DNA of 64,000 nucleotides. Origin: Astragalus membranaceus. Taxonomy: Eukaryota > Streptophyta > Magnoliopsida > Fabales > Fabaceae. Shown here in pieces: positions 34,289 to 46,469 of this stretch. The notes under the pieces were generated by a model. It searched no databases. It was not told the origin of the DNA and saw only the letters and a list, made by a program, of their open reading frames with translations. Made by a program: the position numbers and the translations under genes. Within the stretch, counting starts at the first letter, position 1. The number at the start of each line of letters is the position of its first letter. The stretch is taken from the NCBI GenBank assembly GCA_039519185.1, contig CM076849.1:59779087-59843086 (forward strand), in the 5' to 3' direction.

Positions 34289-35305
34289 ATGGCCGGACGG
34301 AATGATACTGCTATTGCTGCTGCCTTGGGTGCTATGGCTCAGGCCTTGGAGAACAATCAACAGAACGCTGGTGAGAATGCTGGGTCTCGCAGCTTGGCGA
34401 CTTTCCAAAGAGAGAATCTGCCTACCTTCAAGGGAAAGTATGATCCTGATGGAGCATTGGCTTGGTTGAAGGAGATTGAGAGGATCTTCCGTGTGATGGA
34501 CTGCACTCCAGCACAGAAGGTTCGATATGGAACTCACATGTTATCAGAAGAGGCCGATGATTGGTGGTTAGATACGCATCAGAGATTGGAAGCTGCAGGT
34601 GAAGAGACCACCTGGGTCGTCTTCCGTAGAGAGTTTTTGAGGAAGTATTATCCTGAGGATGTTCGGGGTAAGAAGGAGATCGAATTTCTTGAGCTGAAAC
34701 AAGGGAACCTGTCTGTTACTGAGTACGCGGCTAAGTTTGTGGAGCTGGCTAAGTTTTACCCGCACTATAATGAAGCGACTGCTGAATTTTCTAAGTGCAT
34801 CAAGTTTGAAAATGGGTTGAGAGCTGATATTAAGAAGGCTATTGGGTACCAGAAAATTCGTGTGTTCTCAGATTTGATTGACAGTTGTAGGATTTTTGAG
34901 GAGGACAACAATGCTCACTATAAGATGATTAATGAGAGGAGGAACAATCGTCAAGATCGTAGTAAGCCGTATGATGTCTCGAATGGTAAAGATAAGCAGA
35001 AAGTCGCTGATGGCATGAGAACTAGTGGGGGAGGTGCCTCTGCTGGTGTGGTATGTTATAGGTGTGGCAAACCGGGTCATAAGAGCAATGTGTGCAACAC
35101 TGAAGTGAGGAGGTGCTTTCGTTGTGGCAAGATTGGACATGACACACCTGAGTGCAAGCATAAGGAGATGATCTGCTTCAACTGTGGTGAAGAAGGGCAC
35201 ATTGGTAGTCAGTGTCAGAAGCCAAAGAAGGAGAAGACCGGTGGAAGGGTGTTCGCCCTCGCAGGTGAGTCGTGTGCTTTTTCTTGCTTATGTTGTGTGC
35301 TTTGA
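34289..35305 (+). CDS. gag: Gag protein of a non-autonomous Ty3 element, intact ORF
   Basis: The 338-residue ORF is uninterrupted from ATG 34289. The Ty3-type gag domain spans about residues 38-210 (LATFQRENLPTFKGKYDPDG, ALAWLKEIERIFRVMDC, FRREFLRKYYPEDVRGKKE, FLELKQGNLSVTEYAAKF). Three CCHC zinc knuckles follow at about 256-269 (CYRCGKPGHKSNVC), 276-289 (CFRCGKIGHDTPEC) and 296-309 (CFNCGEEGHIGSQC). These bind element RNA for packaging. The frame ends just after GRVFALAGE, where autonomous relatives continue into protease. No protease, RT, RNase H or integrase follows. This is the TR-GAG type: it could supply its own particles but needs enzymes from elsewhere. It is the best-preserved coding sequence in the window, consistent with recent insertion. 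Confidence 0.95.
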   Translation: MAGRNDTAIAAALGAMAQALENNQQNAGENAGSRSLATFQRENLPTFKGKYDPDGALAWLKEIERIFRVMDCTPAQKVRYGTHMLSEEADDWWLDTHQRLEAAGEETTWVVFRREFLRKYYPEDVRGKKEIEFLELKQGNLSVTEYAAKFVELAKFYPHYNEATAEFSKCIKFENGLRADIKKAIGYQKIRVFSDLIDSCRIFEEDNNAHYKMINERRNNRQDRSKPYDVSNGKDKQKVADGMRTSGGGASAGVVCYRCGKPGHKSNVCNTEVRRCFRCGKIGHDTPECKHKEMICFNCGEEGHIGSQCQKPKKEKTGGRVFALAGESCAFSCLCCVL

Positions 35306-36357
35306 TCTTTTGTTGCTAGTGTTAGATATTTTGTTTTCATAGAGCTTGGCCTATTCTTTAAGCTATGCATTGTGTGTTTATTGTGTCCTCTCTGTGGACT
35401 CTGTATTTTTCCTAGTTTGTGACTTGGTTGTTATGTGATCTTCGAATTCAATTAATCCGTATTTTATTACTTGACTCTATAGTTGCTATTTGAATTATGT
35501 GAATGTGTGGTTTAAGAACAATATGTGCATTGAGATTGTTTTGAACGTCTGTTAAACTAATTTTATTGCTAGATGTCCACATATATATTTAAATATGTAC
35601 TTTATTTGAATTAATTAATTTGACTCCATAAATAAAGACTATGCCTTGCAATTTTGTTGTTATACGTGTTGGGAAACCACTTTGTTGTCTTGCTGATTGC
35701 AATTTTGATTTTTGGACATACTTGTTTATTGTGTTTTGATTTGATTATAATTGATAGTGTGCAAATAATTTATCTTGGCAGCATTATAGGTTCTACTTCT
35801 TTTCCGCAGAGCTTAGAGAAATAACATGTTGGTAATTAATTAAAAGTAGATGCTAGCTGCTTCGTTAGAATAAGAAAGTTGATCATGATGCCTATATGTT
35901 AATTTTTCTAAGTCATTAACTCTTTTGTAAGCTACTTCTTTTTGTGTTGTGAGTTGTGCTTAATATCATTGGAATTAACTTTTATGCTTGTTAGTAAAGC
36001 GTTTAGTTTTAGAATCGAGATGTTTTATTTTGCGACCTGATCCCATTGATCACCCTCATAATGACCCAATATCACTGGTGGGTGCAAAACCCAACAATCC
36101 AAGCATAAATCATTTCTTATTCCTCCTTTGAGCATTTTCATTCGAATGACAACTTGATTCCTATTCTAGATTCTCTTGTCTGATCGTTGTCATCGTCTCT
36201 GTTTTCCCTGTAGATGTTACTTCCATTTCCTCTTTCGTGACTCCGATGTAGATTTGACTATTTCCCTTGTTTGAACTCTTAAAGCATTTTATTCTTTGAC
36301 TTTGACATTGGGCTTACGAAATTTCGAGGACGAAATTTTTTTTTAGGGGGGTTGAAT
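35306..36357 (+). other. Post-gag noncoding region and PPT of the gag-only Ty3 element
   Basis: There is no coding sequence. The first part is related to the internal region of the LARD-like element (CATAGAGCTTGGCCTATTC versus CATGGAGCTTGGTCTATTC). It ends with ATTTCGAGGACGAAATT, a T run and the PPT AGGGGGGTTGAAT directly before the 3' LTR. Confidence 0.85.
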
Positions 36358-38316
36358 TGTAACACCCCAGTTTTCGAATTAATACAATTTGTGTCTATGT
36401 GCATATATTAGTAATTGCGTGATAATTTTGTATGTGTCTATTTTGCAATTAGTGTTTATTTTGGTTATATATATTATTATTCTAGTTTAATAAATAGTAG
36501 TCTAAAATTATAACATTATTATTTTATACCAATTATTTATTTTGATGAAGGTAGCATGCTAGTTTTAAGTTTTTTTTAAGAAAAAAAAAATAATTAAAGG
36601 AATTGACAAGAAAGAGAGGTGTGGGGCGTACAACCCATGAATTCAAGTTTTATTTAAAAACAAACAAAAACCCATCTACTGTCGACACTTTCTTCGTCCA
36701 CTTCTCTTGCCTGGGTTTCTTTTTTTAAATTATTAACAAAACCCTACTGTTCATTGCCTTCAACACAGCGCAGAACCAACATACCCAACCTAGAATCTTC
36801 TCTCTTCTCATTCTCCCTCGTTTGGCTACGGATCAGTCCCAAAACTTACAACCCAACTCGAAATTACCCTCTGAGCCCGTTTCCAACCTCCGTTTTATCA
36901 AAGGGAGCACCATTTGTTGCGTATTTTAGCACTGGGCGAACTGTTTTTCGCAGTTTTCGGCCACCACAGTTTTCGGTTGGAAAAACCGACGCCGTTTTCG
37001 GATTCTACGCGTCGAAACCTTCGGGAAGCACTAGTCTCTTTTTCGTTTCGGTGAAGTTGACGTCAGACCCCTTTTTCGGTGAGACAATTACCGTAATTCA
37101 ATTTTTGTTCCGTTAGACTTCGTTTCAGTTTGAGAAATTCCAAAATAATCAGTTTATAATTACTATTGTTTTTGTCCAGCCATATTTCACTCTCTATACA
37201 ACCTGTGAATTTTTCTTCGCGCCCGTTGAGTGTTGAACTGTCGCTACCGGCACATTTTCTTGCTCTTGTTGATACCGCAGATTACTCTTATCGAGGTAAG
37301 GGTGGGGTTCTGACATTATAATGGTGTATATGAAGGGTTCGTATGTGGGGTTCGGGTATCCTAGGCTATCGGTGTTGTATTGTTCGTTTTATGCACATGA
37401 ATTGTTTGATAATTTGCCTAGATGTGTTGAATCTATGTGCTGATAATTGAGTGGGCAAACGATGATGTTGGATCTATGTGTTGATGTTGAATCTATGTGT
37501 TGATAATTTTGGAGTGGATTTGCAGGTGACCTTGTAACAGGTAAAATAGCCCTATTTATATGGGCAATAAGTCGAATTATAGGCCTATGGCCAACGTGGT
37601 TTATTGTCGCTAAGTCGCTGTAGAATGATTAATTATGTCGTCCTGTGCATTCCCACTTGTCGCATTGCATGGCATCCCAAGCATTTCCAAGTCGCTATTA
37701 AGTCGGAGGTTTTGCCTCATTTATAAGCCGTTGATGCCCCTATTTACGGGTATATTTTTAAGTCGGGAGTTCTGCTCCAAATGGTACCACATGCATATGC
37801 ATAGTCCGAGTCACATACAGCATAATTGTAGAATGATTGTATTGATCAACTGTGTACTGTACTCCGATGGATTCCTTGTTATTGTGGTAGTTGTGGAATG
37901 TCTGAACCATACATGTACGTGTCTTTCATTTATGCCTTTATGTGGTTTGATATCTCACCCTTCTGTTTGAATGTTACCCCTATGCAGTAACGTGCAGGTA
38001 GTCAAGAGTTGAAGGCGAAGGTTCTTCACTAGCTGAGTCGGTGTCGTCTCTGATACGTAACACTCGGGGAGGGGATTGAACTCTATTTGATTTAATTGTT
38101 TTGTTGCACGATTTTGTTTTGAAATGTTAGTCAAATTTTGACCTTAGACGAATTTTGGTGATGTTAAATGATTCTACGTGTTTTGACGTGCTTCCGCAAA
38201 TGTTATAAGTCGTTTAGTTTGGTAGAAAGGAAAATGTGGCACTCCAATGCATGTTTTAGTTTAATTCTCGCACTCTGATATTGAATGAATTAAACGGGTA
38301 GAATTGGGGTGTTACA
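36358..38316 (+). mobile_element. 3' LTR of the gag-only Ty3 element
   Basis: 1959 bp, nearly identical to the 5' LTR, with the ATCCA TSD after it. One change (ATGCAGTAAC for ATGCGGTAAC) weakens the GTTACC..GGTAAC hairpin in this copy. Confidence 0.96.
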
Positions 38317-38321
38317 ATCCA

Positions 38322-38715
38322 CCATCTTTTTGCTAAAGTCTTGCATTCTAAAATTATTAAGGGGGATCACCAAGTAAGGGGGAGCATAGCATGAATGACT
38401 GTTTCTGATATCTCATATGCTATGTGCTCCTTTGCTAGTTTACAAAGTGATTATGTCTGTTTGTGATTATCTCATATGCTATGTGCTCACCCCCCTCCTT
38501 TTTGATGAAAACAAAGGGGGAGAGAATATTATGCATGTTATATGTGGGAGAGAATATATGCATGTTATATGTGAGGGGAGAAAATAACTGCTGCTATCCT
38601 GCTGTTGTGCTGTTTATTTTGATATGCTTATGCTTAGGGGGAGCTTCTGCCATTGTTTCTTGATTATGGCCTCCCTATGCATAATGTAATTTGTTATCAT
38701 CAAAAAGGGGGAGTT
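38322..38715 (+). promoter_or_regulatory. Sirevirus 3' region with multiple polypurine tracts
   Basis: AAGGGGGA-like tracts occur at about 38359, 38376, 38513, 38634 and finally AAAAAGGGGGAGTT at 38702-38715, right before the 3' LTR. Several PPT copies in the 3' noncoding region are a known trait of Sireviruses. The last one primes plus-strand DNA; the others are likely accessory. Confidence 0.8.
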
Positions 38716-40653
38716 TGTTGAACCAAGGACAAACACTCTTTGTTTTGTATGATAACAAATTACATTTAGTCCACTAATGGTTGCAGTGTATAAAAGTGCA
38801 GGGACAAAATAAAGTACAAGACATGAATGGAAAAGCAGGAAATATTAAAGTGGAGCAGCTTGGAGAAGAAGCCACCTCAGCAGTTCAAGACCTATTTGTT
38901 TATCCGCTTTCTTTAGGACACCGTGTAAGGTCCTATCACTTAAGGTCTATGACACTTAGTAGCTGAGAGATGATTTTTCAAAACATGCATGATGCATCAA
39001 AATAGTTTTGAAAAATATTTTATAAAAATTGCATGCAAACATAAAGTGGCACCATAAACCCTAAAACTATTTTGGTTGAAGGCTTGAAATCAAAATCCTA
39101 TATTTTTACAAAGATAATAGATTATGGTAATAGATTAAGTGCCTGAACGTTTCAGAGCACATAATCGATTACTCTCCTATTTTAACTAAAACATATAATC
39201 GATTAGTGGCTTCCTTACTTTCCTTTTTTGACAACAAAATCGATTATAGCTTCAAATAACCAAATAATATAATCGATTAGTGGCTTTCCTTACTTTCCTT
39301 TTTTAGATCAATAATCGATTAATGCATAAAGACAACTACATCACATAATCGATTACTTGCTTGCCTTGCCTTCCTTTTGACAACAATAATCGATTAAGAG
39401 CCTTATTGAACTATATATGATAATCGATTATCAAGCTATTCCAAGTTTCCATATTTAAACAATTAATCGATTATGCATATGCTTTTCATGAGGGCCTAAT
39501 CGATTATACATGTCATAAATGAGAGTTTCTTTTTTTCAAACATTCCTACGCCTATAAATAGGCAAGTGTGTTTCACAATTCCAGACATCACACTTCTCAA
39601 CAATTCTCTCTTCCTCTCATACGAAATTTCTAGATCTGAGAGAGAGAGAAAATAGAGCTTCAACTTTCATATCATTTTCTATTTTCCATATCACTCATCT
39701 CTCAGTCACTATACTGTTATTATATCTGAGGTGATTGGATCATAGATCTCTGTTTGTATTCGTTACTCTATTTGTGGTGGTCACTCTGAAATCCTGGGAT
39801 TTGCTCTTGGGTCTCTCAATCAGGAGATTGAGTTGGTTTGAAATCCTGGGAAGTTTTCTTGGGTCTCTCAATCAGGAGATTGAGTTGGTTTGAAATCCTG
39901 GGAGGTAATCTTGGGTCGTTCAATCAGGGAAGATTGAAGTGGTATTGAAATCCTGGGAGGTGCTCTTGGGTCGTTCAATCAGGAGATTGAAGCGGTGTTG
40001 AAATCCTTAGCCGTGTGCTCGGGTTCTCAGTTCGGGGGAATTGAGATTTGCTATTTGAAGTTGCCTGTTTGTAAAACATTCTTCATATAGTGGTTGTCAG
40101 CAAAGTCCAAAGGTTGCAAAGCCGGAGGCCGAGGACGTAGGGCTTTTATCCCGAACCTCGCTAAATTCCATGTGTATCTCTATCCCTACTCTTTTACTTT
40201 ATTTGTCATTTGTGTTTGTTTATTGTTATACTGCGCTAAACATAAATTTCTGTTTATTGTTAAAACCAATCATAGCGTAGTTAGCACAATACATCACCGC
40301 CTCTAGATCTGTCTGGTTATAATCTGGTTATAATTATACTATCACTGCGCCGATCTATTTATTGTTACGCTGCTTATAATATCTGTCTACCCTGAACTCT
40401 GATAATAGCGTAATAGTACTTTTTGCATGATCTGCCTGTTTAGCTATAAATAATTGGTTACAGGGAATATTAAAAATAGTAACATCTTACTGTGCCTGAT
40501 CTGCCTGCTTACATACATCATATAAGTTTAAATCTCAGATTCCGCATTTGATTTAAACAAGCATTGCAAAAGTTCTTTAAAAACCGAAAAAGAATTAAAG
40601 TTTTGCACATAACCTTATTCACCCCCCCTCTAAGGTTATCAGATAGTCTAACA
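38716..40653 (+). mobile_element. 3' LTR of the Sirevirus element
   Basis: 1938 bp, same length as the 5' LTR, followed by TSD AGCCC (40654-40658). All LTR features recur at an offset of 13178 bp: TAATCGATTA array 39162-39506, TATA 39553-39560 and the 57-bp repeats. Confidence 0.96.
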
Positions 40654-40658
40654 AGCCC

Positions 40659-41084
40659 TTCGCAGGATTTGTTAGAGGGGAAACCAATTCCCTAACAGGA
40701 TCAGTGAAAGCCTCTTACACTTCCAAAAACCATCCTCAAGCCCTGCACTTCTCTACCCAAACCACTAAAAGCCATAAACCACCAAACTACCCAGAAAGGA
40801 GACATGTACAGTTTGATCCAATTCCTGCATCCTACTCAGATCTGTTCGACCACCTCACTAGTCACAACCTAATCTCCCCCCGCCTGATGAGGCCCATTGA
40901 ACCTCCTTTCCCGAGAGGCTATGACCCGAACGCCACTTGCGAATTTCACGCAGGCGCAATTGGGCATTCAGTAGAAAACTGCAAGGCGCTGAAACATATG
41001 ATTCAGGATCTGATCGAATCCAAATGGTTGAGCTTCAATGAGGATGCTCCGAATGGAGGCGCTAACATTTTGCCAGGGGCATGA
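40659..41084 (+). pseudogene. gag: Ogre-type gag, C-terminal part
   Basis: This continues the frame broken at 25537, directly after the duplicated AGCCC. It holds the family's C-terminal region with SYSDLFDHLTSHNLI, PPFPRGYDPNATCEFHAG and GHSVENCKALKHMIQDLI, a C..H..C knuckle-like motif, and ends with TGA at 41082-41084. Apart from the upstream nonsense codon and the Sirevirus, gag would be full length. Confidence 0.88.
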
Positions 41085-41455
41085 GAAGTCATCCGTCAAT
41101 GCTTTTAAAGGCGATCAAAGGGCTAAAAAACAGCATCATCAACCTTGTGCACATTTGTCCTGCAACTGAAGCACTCATGAATTGGGAGATTGTTGATTTT
41201 CTTGTGATTTTCGGTTCAAAGTAATGTTACGTAATGAAAATCCTATGGATCCGCCCAAGCTTTAGGACATTTCAATAAGGGCACGCATGTTTCTTTCCGG
41301 TATCAATATTAATAAAATAGCATTCTCCCATTCCTTCTTTACTCATTTACTCGCTTTACTTCTTCTTTTATCCTTCTTCAATTTCTACTAATGCAGATCT
41401 AAATAACTTGTCCTTCAAAATAACAACGTCGGTAACTCATGTCATAACTTTGATC
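41085..41455 (+). other. Ogre spacer after gag, noncoding
   Basis: No domain is visible. Normally protease and RT follow gag in Ogre elements, separated by a short region that may contain an intron. Here only noncoding sequence is left. Confidence 0.5.
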
Positions 41456-41690
41456 GCCCCATTAATCAAACCAAGGAAGATGTTGAAGATAACTGGGAAA
41501 CTCTTCCAGAGGTAATGAGAATAATGGAACAAAAGGATAAAGTGACCCAGCCTCGCGTGGAATCAAACGAAATGATTAACTTGGGCATAGAAGAAGATAA
41601 AAAGGTGTTAAAGTTAACATCACACCCAAAGGATAGCAAATCAAGAAAGTCCGCTTACATCACCTTGTCTGACCTAAGACGCCCACTGGT
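41456..41690 (+). pseudogene. pol: Ogre pol remnant, protease-RT linker
   Basis: In one frame EDVEDNWETLPEVMRIMEQ, MINLGIEEDKKVLKL and SAYITLSDLRRPL are readable. They correspond to the stretch ahead of RT in Ogre polyproteins. The RT catalytic core and RNase H are absent; the sequence jumps to integrase. Confidence 0.6.
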
Positions 41691-41694
41691 GTAA

Positions 41695-42275
41695 CAAATC
41701 CGTGATTGTCGAGAAATTTGGTCTGCCGTTACGGCTTTCCTAAAAAGATCATCACGGACAATGGTGAAAGGGACATGTAAGGACTCCAAGTCGAGCATCA
41801 TGATCCCTTCCCATACCGCCCAAAAAACAAATGGGGCAGTTGCAACAACAAATGAAGGATGATAGTGACATTTCACCTCACGTGGAGATCAGACCTAGTT
41901 CATACTTCAACAGGGGCAACCCCGTACGATGGGAGTAGTACTTCCATTAAACCTCACCAAACATAAGAATGGTTGTCTTATGTCATACCAGAAAAGAACA
42001 AAGAAAACTTAACAAAAGAAAGTCTTTCCTCAACAATTTTAAGGAGACTTGATGCCCAAGAAAGTCATACCCAAAAGGATTCCCGCAGGAGATGGACCTC
42101 GAACTATAAAGGACCTCACATGGTAAAGAAATCATTCTCTGGAAGAGCCTTAATTCTCACAAAAATGGACAGGGAAGCCCCCCCCCCCCCCCCCACTCCC
42201 GGTGAAGACTGCCTAAAAAATGAGTATAGAAAAATGAGAAAAATGAGCCAAGCAAAAATAAGTTCGCTAGGTTGA
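41695..42275 (+). pseudogene. pol: Ogre integrase remnants
   Basis: About 41732-41775 reads RYGFPKKIITDNGERDM with a stop, matching the integrase core around the second catalytic Asp. About 41895-41935 reads HTSTGATPY in another frame. About 42046-42275 resembles the integrase C-terminal part (SRRRWTSNYKGPHMVKK, GRALILTKMDRE). Several deletions and frameshifts separate these pieces. A run of 16 C lies at 42180-42195. Confidence 0.7.
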
Positions 42276-43902
42276 AAACCCGAAAGGGCGGCCTAGGCAA
42301 AAGTTAGAGCGACCCGGTGGATTGAAAATCCAAAAGGGACATTCCAGGCAAAAATTAGGGTCAGGAAATTGGACTAAACAACATTGGGGAAATCAACACT
42401 GTCGGATGATGAGTGATCAAGGTCGTGAGCATGGGTGGCCAGCACCGTTATTTCAAGGACACCAACTACCGAGAAGTCTGCTTAGTATTTCAGCTTGTCT
42501 ATTCTCTCAATGAAATTCCTGACGTAATCTTAAGTCGGTGTGCCTTCTGCACATTTGGCCTCCAATGTCAATATCAAACACTTTCCTTTCTTTTACTTCC
42601 GTCTATTTTTGAAATGATGTTTTGTGATAATTGATACTGAGTTGAGAAACATGTGGCATAATCAAAAGCATTACAATCATTACGAAATTTCCAAGAATCA
42701 CAGAAGAGATATAGTCTTTCATTAAAACACTGATAAAGAAGAAAGGAACTGCGGGAATAGAACAATAAATGCGCGATCATCTCAAATGATAAGTCCCACT
42801 AATGTGCAATTGACTTAGGAGTACGAATACACTTGCTAGCCTCGTAACCCCATGCCGGGAGTCCTGCGAGTTGAAGGACCAGCAAAAAGAGAGCCCCAAA
42901 AAGAAAAGCAAAAAGGAGGACCAAAAAAGAAAAATCATCCACATAGCATAAATCATTCCATCATGCATTCACATACGTTTCATTCATCCCATTGGACACC
43001 TACCATTTCACACACCTATATTGCACGCATGCATCATTCATCGCATTTTTAGACGTGCCAAATATAGATAGCTTTTCCCTTCTCAGGTAAATGCATTCAT
43101 TAGGTATGTGTTAGAGAAGTATGCCATGTGTCAAACCCAGTAGTTTGTTTCCTCAAAGTCACTGCTCCAATCACTGGTCTCGTCTCACAATTCAGAGCCT
43201 CGGACCCCAGCAGTCCCTCGCAGCCCCAGAGCTGTCTTAATTTAGACCTCCAACGGTCATCCATTCTAGATCGCACATCGCGTTATCGACCAACCAACGG
43301 ATCATCCGACCCCAGGTCCATCAGTTCAGTTCGACCCAGTATGTCAAAGCAACGACTTCGAACTCTACCCTCAAGATCACAATGTCGCCACTGAGCGCGA
43401 CGGATCATCCAACCCCAGGTCCTTCAGACTAGCTGTGTCAGCCTAAGACATGGTGGACGTCCTTGGAGGTGAGCAAATTAGGTCAACGACCTGATCCTGC
43501 CCCTCCGGCAGCTCGAAAAAGGCCACCCCCGAGCATACCATTTTACTAGTACCATTGCTGGTTTGTGCTCTTTTGGACCCCCAGTGGTCCGTCCTTCAAA
43601 GCCCCAGTGCACCTTCGGACCCCAATAGGTCCTTTAGGGTTTAGGCAACCCCTTGGAGCCCGAGTGCTCCCTTAGAGCCCAAATGCTCTTTTAGAGCCCC
43701 AGTGCTCCGCCAGATCCGCAGTGATCATTTCTTTATTGTTGTCGATTAACACGCCAAGTGTTAATTGTCCCTCTTTTTCCCCAACTCATCTTCCACCTAA
43801 GCGGGCAAAATTAGAGTCTATTCTATCTTTATTTTTATTTCTACTACGAAAATCTGACAACCATTCACCTTTTCTGGTAAAATATAAATAAAGAGGGGCA
43901 AC
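42276..43902 (+). other. Ogre 3' noncoding region and PPT
   Basis: It includes GGTTGAAAACCCGAAAGGGCG and GATTGAAAATCCAAAAGGGA, repeats typical after Ogre pol. At about 43585-43715 there are degenerate repeats of about 24 bp around AGAGCCC.AGTGCTC. A PPT-like AAAGAGGGGCAAC lies directly before 43903. No host gene is visible; ORFs such as 43128-43394 have no recognisable content. Confidence 0.65.
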
Positions 43903-43976
43903 TGTTATACCCCAATTTTGCCCGATCTTTCTATCGTACTTGTTTTAGCCCCGTATCACAAGCTCATGGCGTTTCG
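43903..43976 (+). mobile_element. Truncated 3' LTR of the Ogre element
   Basis: 74 bp identical in start to 19058 onward (TGTTATACCCCAATTTTGCC to GGCGTTTCG). It is then replaced by the Pack-CACTA sequence. Confidence 0.9.
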
Positions 43977-43995
43977 TGGTGGTAATATACTATTA

Positions 43996-44293
43996 AAATG
44001 ACATTTAGCATTGGGTGTTTGACATTAAGCTCATGGCGGTTATTTGAAACAACCGATGCTAAATGTCCTGAAAAATGACATTTAGCATTGGGTGTTTGAA
44101 ACAACTGATGCTAAATGTCCTGAGAGTGACATTTAGCATCGGTTGTTCCAAATAACCGATGCTAAAAGTCATTTTTGACAAAAAAAATGACATTTAGCAT
44201 CGGTTGTTTGAAACAACCGATGCTAAATGTCATTTTCTTGATAAAAAAAGACATTTAGCATCGCTTGTTTGAAACAAGCGATGCCAAATGTCT
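43996..44293. repeat. Left subterminal repeats of the CACTA element
   Basis: Alternating direct and inverted copies of ACATTTAGCATCGGTTGTTT and AACAACCGATGCTAAATGTC. Subterminal repeats of this sort bind transposase in CACTA elements. Confidence 0.8.
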
Positions 44294-44509
44294 AGTTTCT
44301 TTTTATACATGCCTCACAAACATCACTTACAACTTCAATTCATACAAGAAAACAATAATATTCAATAACTATGGTAATTACAGTCTACAACAATTAGAAT
44401 AATATTCAAGAAGAGAGCCATATATGAAAACTGAAAACACAAACTGAACAAGAATTATGGTAATTACAAAGAAGGAAAAGGAGTATGCTTGTGATCATAA
44501 GCTTCTGAC

Positions 44510-44725
44510 AGCATGGGAAGCTGTATCAAGCACACCAAGATGTATGCTCTGGCTTGATATCACAGATGAAAGCATAGTACTTTACTGTCTAGCCATTCGC
44601 CTAACACCAACTCTCAGTTGTCCATGTTCTCCCCTTAGGAAAACAAAAGCATCTCCAGCAACTAATCTTTTCGACACGACAAATGTGCTCCAGCCGGCTG
44701 TAAGCAAGTGCCTCCTTGGTTGACC
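44510..44725 (-). pseudogene. Captured exon of an auxin response factor (ARF)
   Basis: Read on the minus strand from 44725, right after a TTATTTAG splice acceptor, the frame gives GQPRRHLLTAGWSTFVVSKR, then LVAGDAFVFLRGEHGQLRVG and VRRMARQ. This is the end of the ARF B3 DNA-binding domain. A stop follows ARQ. Further on SSVISSQSMHLGVL is readable, the usual next segment of ARF proteins. The B3 domain binds auxin response elements; this piece alone cannot. It is a transduplicated gene fragment. Confidence 0.8.
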
Positions 44726-45056
44726 TAAATAACATTAGTGGAAGAGATTAGCCAGAATCAGACTTCCACATCACGGTAATGAAGGAATATAAGGACTAGT
44801 TGGAAAGCATTTCTCATTCAATGCAAGTCATAATACTCATCCATTCCAGAAGCTGAATATGCAATTAAAATCAAACGAAGAAGGCTTCCAATATAAGTGC
44901 CAAATTACCTCTATTTATATGTCAGTCAGTAAATAAACAAATACTTTGATCACTTCTATTTCTTTCAAGAACAATTCAATATACTCATAAATCAACACAA
45001 AAAAATGACGAACCAGAAAAATTAGGGTTTCAGAAGCATTAATTTATGAAGCATAC

Positions 45057-45247
45057 CTTCTCAAAGGCATGTCTCAGAACTAGAGGATCATAAGGAGCTG
45101 AAGGAATAGCCTCACAGTACCAAAGAGGATTGTACCATCTTCTAAACCCACCATCTTTGCTAGAGTACAAGTGACCAGGTGGAAAACACTCAAAATGTTC
45201 ACAATCATGATTCAGACCTTTCATTTCTGATGAAATCCAAACAGAAC
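45057..45247 (-). pseudogene. Captured exon of glutamine-dependent asparagine synthetase
   Basis: On the minus strand, a GGATTCAG acceptor is followed by GSVWISSEMKGLNHDCEHFE, CFPPGHLYSSKDGG, FRRWYNPLWYCEAIPSAPYD and PLVLRHAFEK, then the donor GTATGC. The content is the linker between the N-terminal glutaminase domain and the synthetase domain of plant ASN enzymes. Both splice sites and the reading frame are intact over 191 bp, so a whole exon was copied. The catalytic parts are absent. Confidence 0.85.
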
Positions 45248-45494
45248 CTGAATCCATAAAGGTGTTAAACTTATCAAAATTTGCACATAAATGCTATAGA
45301 TTTAATTCAAAGTTAGGAGATTGTATAACTTTAATTACTTTCTAATCCCCAACCAATGTATAGGGAAGTGACTCCTATAGCATCTAATCCCCAATCAATT
45401 TATCATTATCATTAATAAGAAAGAAACTGTTCAAGTTATAATCATAAGAAATAAAAGAATATATAGAATTATTGAACCTGAATAACAAGTATAC

Positions 45495-45635
45495 CTGGTT
45501 TGAAAAATGTTCTGGATCATCTTGCGAGGCGATTCTTGTGCTGCATCCTCCAACAGAAGCAGCTCGCCCGAGGAGAGGCGCCAACCCAGGAATTGGCACT
45601 GTACCTTTGCATATTATGCACCAATTTATTGCAAC
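45495..45635 (-). pseudogene. Captured aldo/keto reductase exon fused to unidentified sequence
   Basis: On the minus strand, the acceptor CATGGCAG is followed by VAINWCIICKGTVPIPG, the conserved C-terminal core of plastid-type aldo/keto reductases. It continues with LAPLLGRAASVGGCSTRIAS, which I do not recognise, and reaches a donor CCAG/GTATAC. The switch inside one exon suggests a join of two captured pieces. Confidence 0.65.
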
Positions 45636-46469
45636 CTGCCATGATAAAGTAATGCATTAGAAGATGAACTTAATTGCTCGGTAAAGGTTGGTGTAAGTGG
45701 TCAATTATATCATTTGTCACACGTCTAGGGCAAGGACAATTAAGTGAGTTGGTCGGTGGTTCTGAAAAATGCTTTGAAGAACCTTCACAATTTCAATGGA
45801 CACATACAACGAAATTGAAATAAAGTAACTATACAACATCACTGCTGTAAAAAATGCAGATTTACTGCAAGCACTAGTCTGGCTGGATCAGAGAAAGCTT
45901 TAGTATCTGGTCTAAGGTACCATCTTTTTAAAGTCTTATTTATTGAAATCCCAAAGAAAATGAATCCACTGAAAGAAATCAAAATCAAAACAAAGAGCAC
46001 ATGAATGGACAACTAGTTTCTAGTAGTGGAATTCATCAAGTTTCTATATGGAACTCATGATGTTTCCTTTGCATACTAGATTCATAGATATACAAAATGG
46101 AGATTAAACAGGGAACAAACTACTAAGATAACATTTGGATTCAAACTATTAACCACAACAAGCATCATGTCTCTATAAGTAATAAATCAACGTAGAAGAA
46201 GGAAATAAGGGTTAGGCAAGATTAATCCTAAGTCTTATCTTATGTACAAATTTTTTGGCCCAATAATATGAAATTGTTGATCATATATAAATGATAAGTA
46301 AAACCAAGTTGATATCAAAGTAAGTCTATTCCAAATTAAATAAAAGGGTGGCTCTGTTAGGTACTAAATCCAGAATAGAAGGAATACTGAAATATGAATT
46401 GATGACTAACTTTCATAACAAGATAGGAAATACAGCTATAGCAGAACAATGCTGAATTATGGGTAAAAG

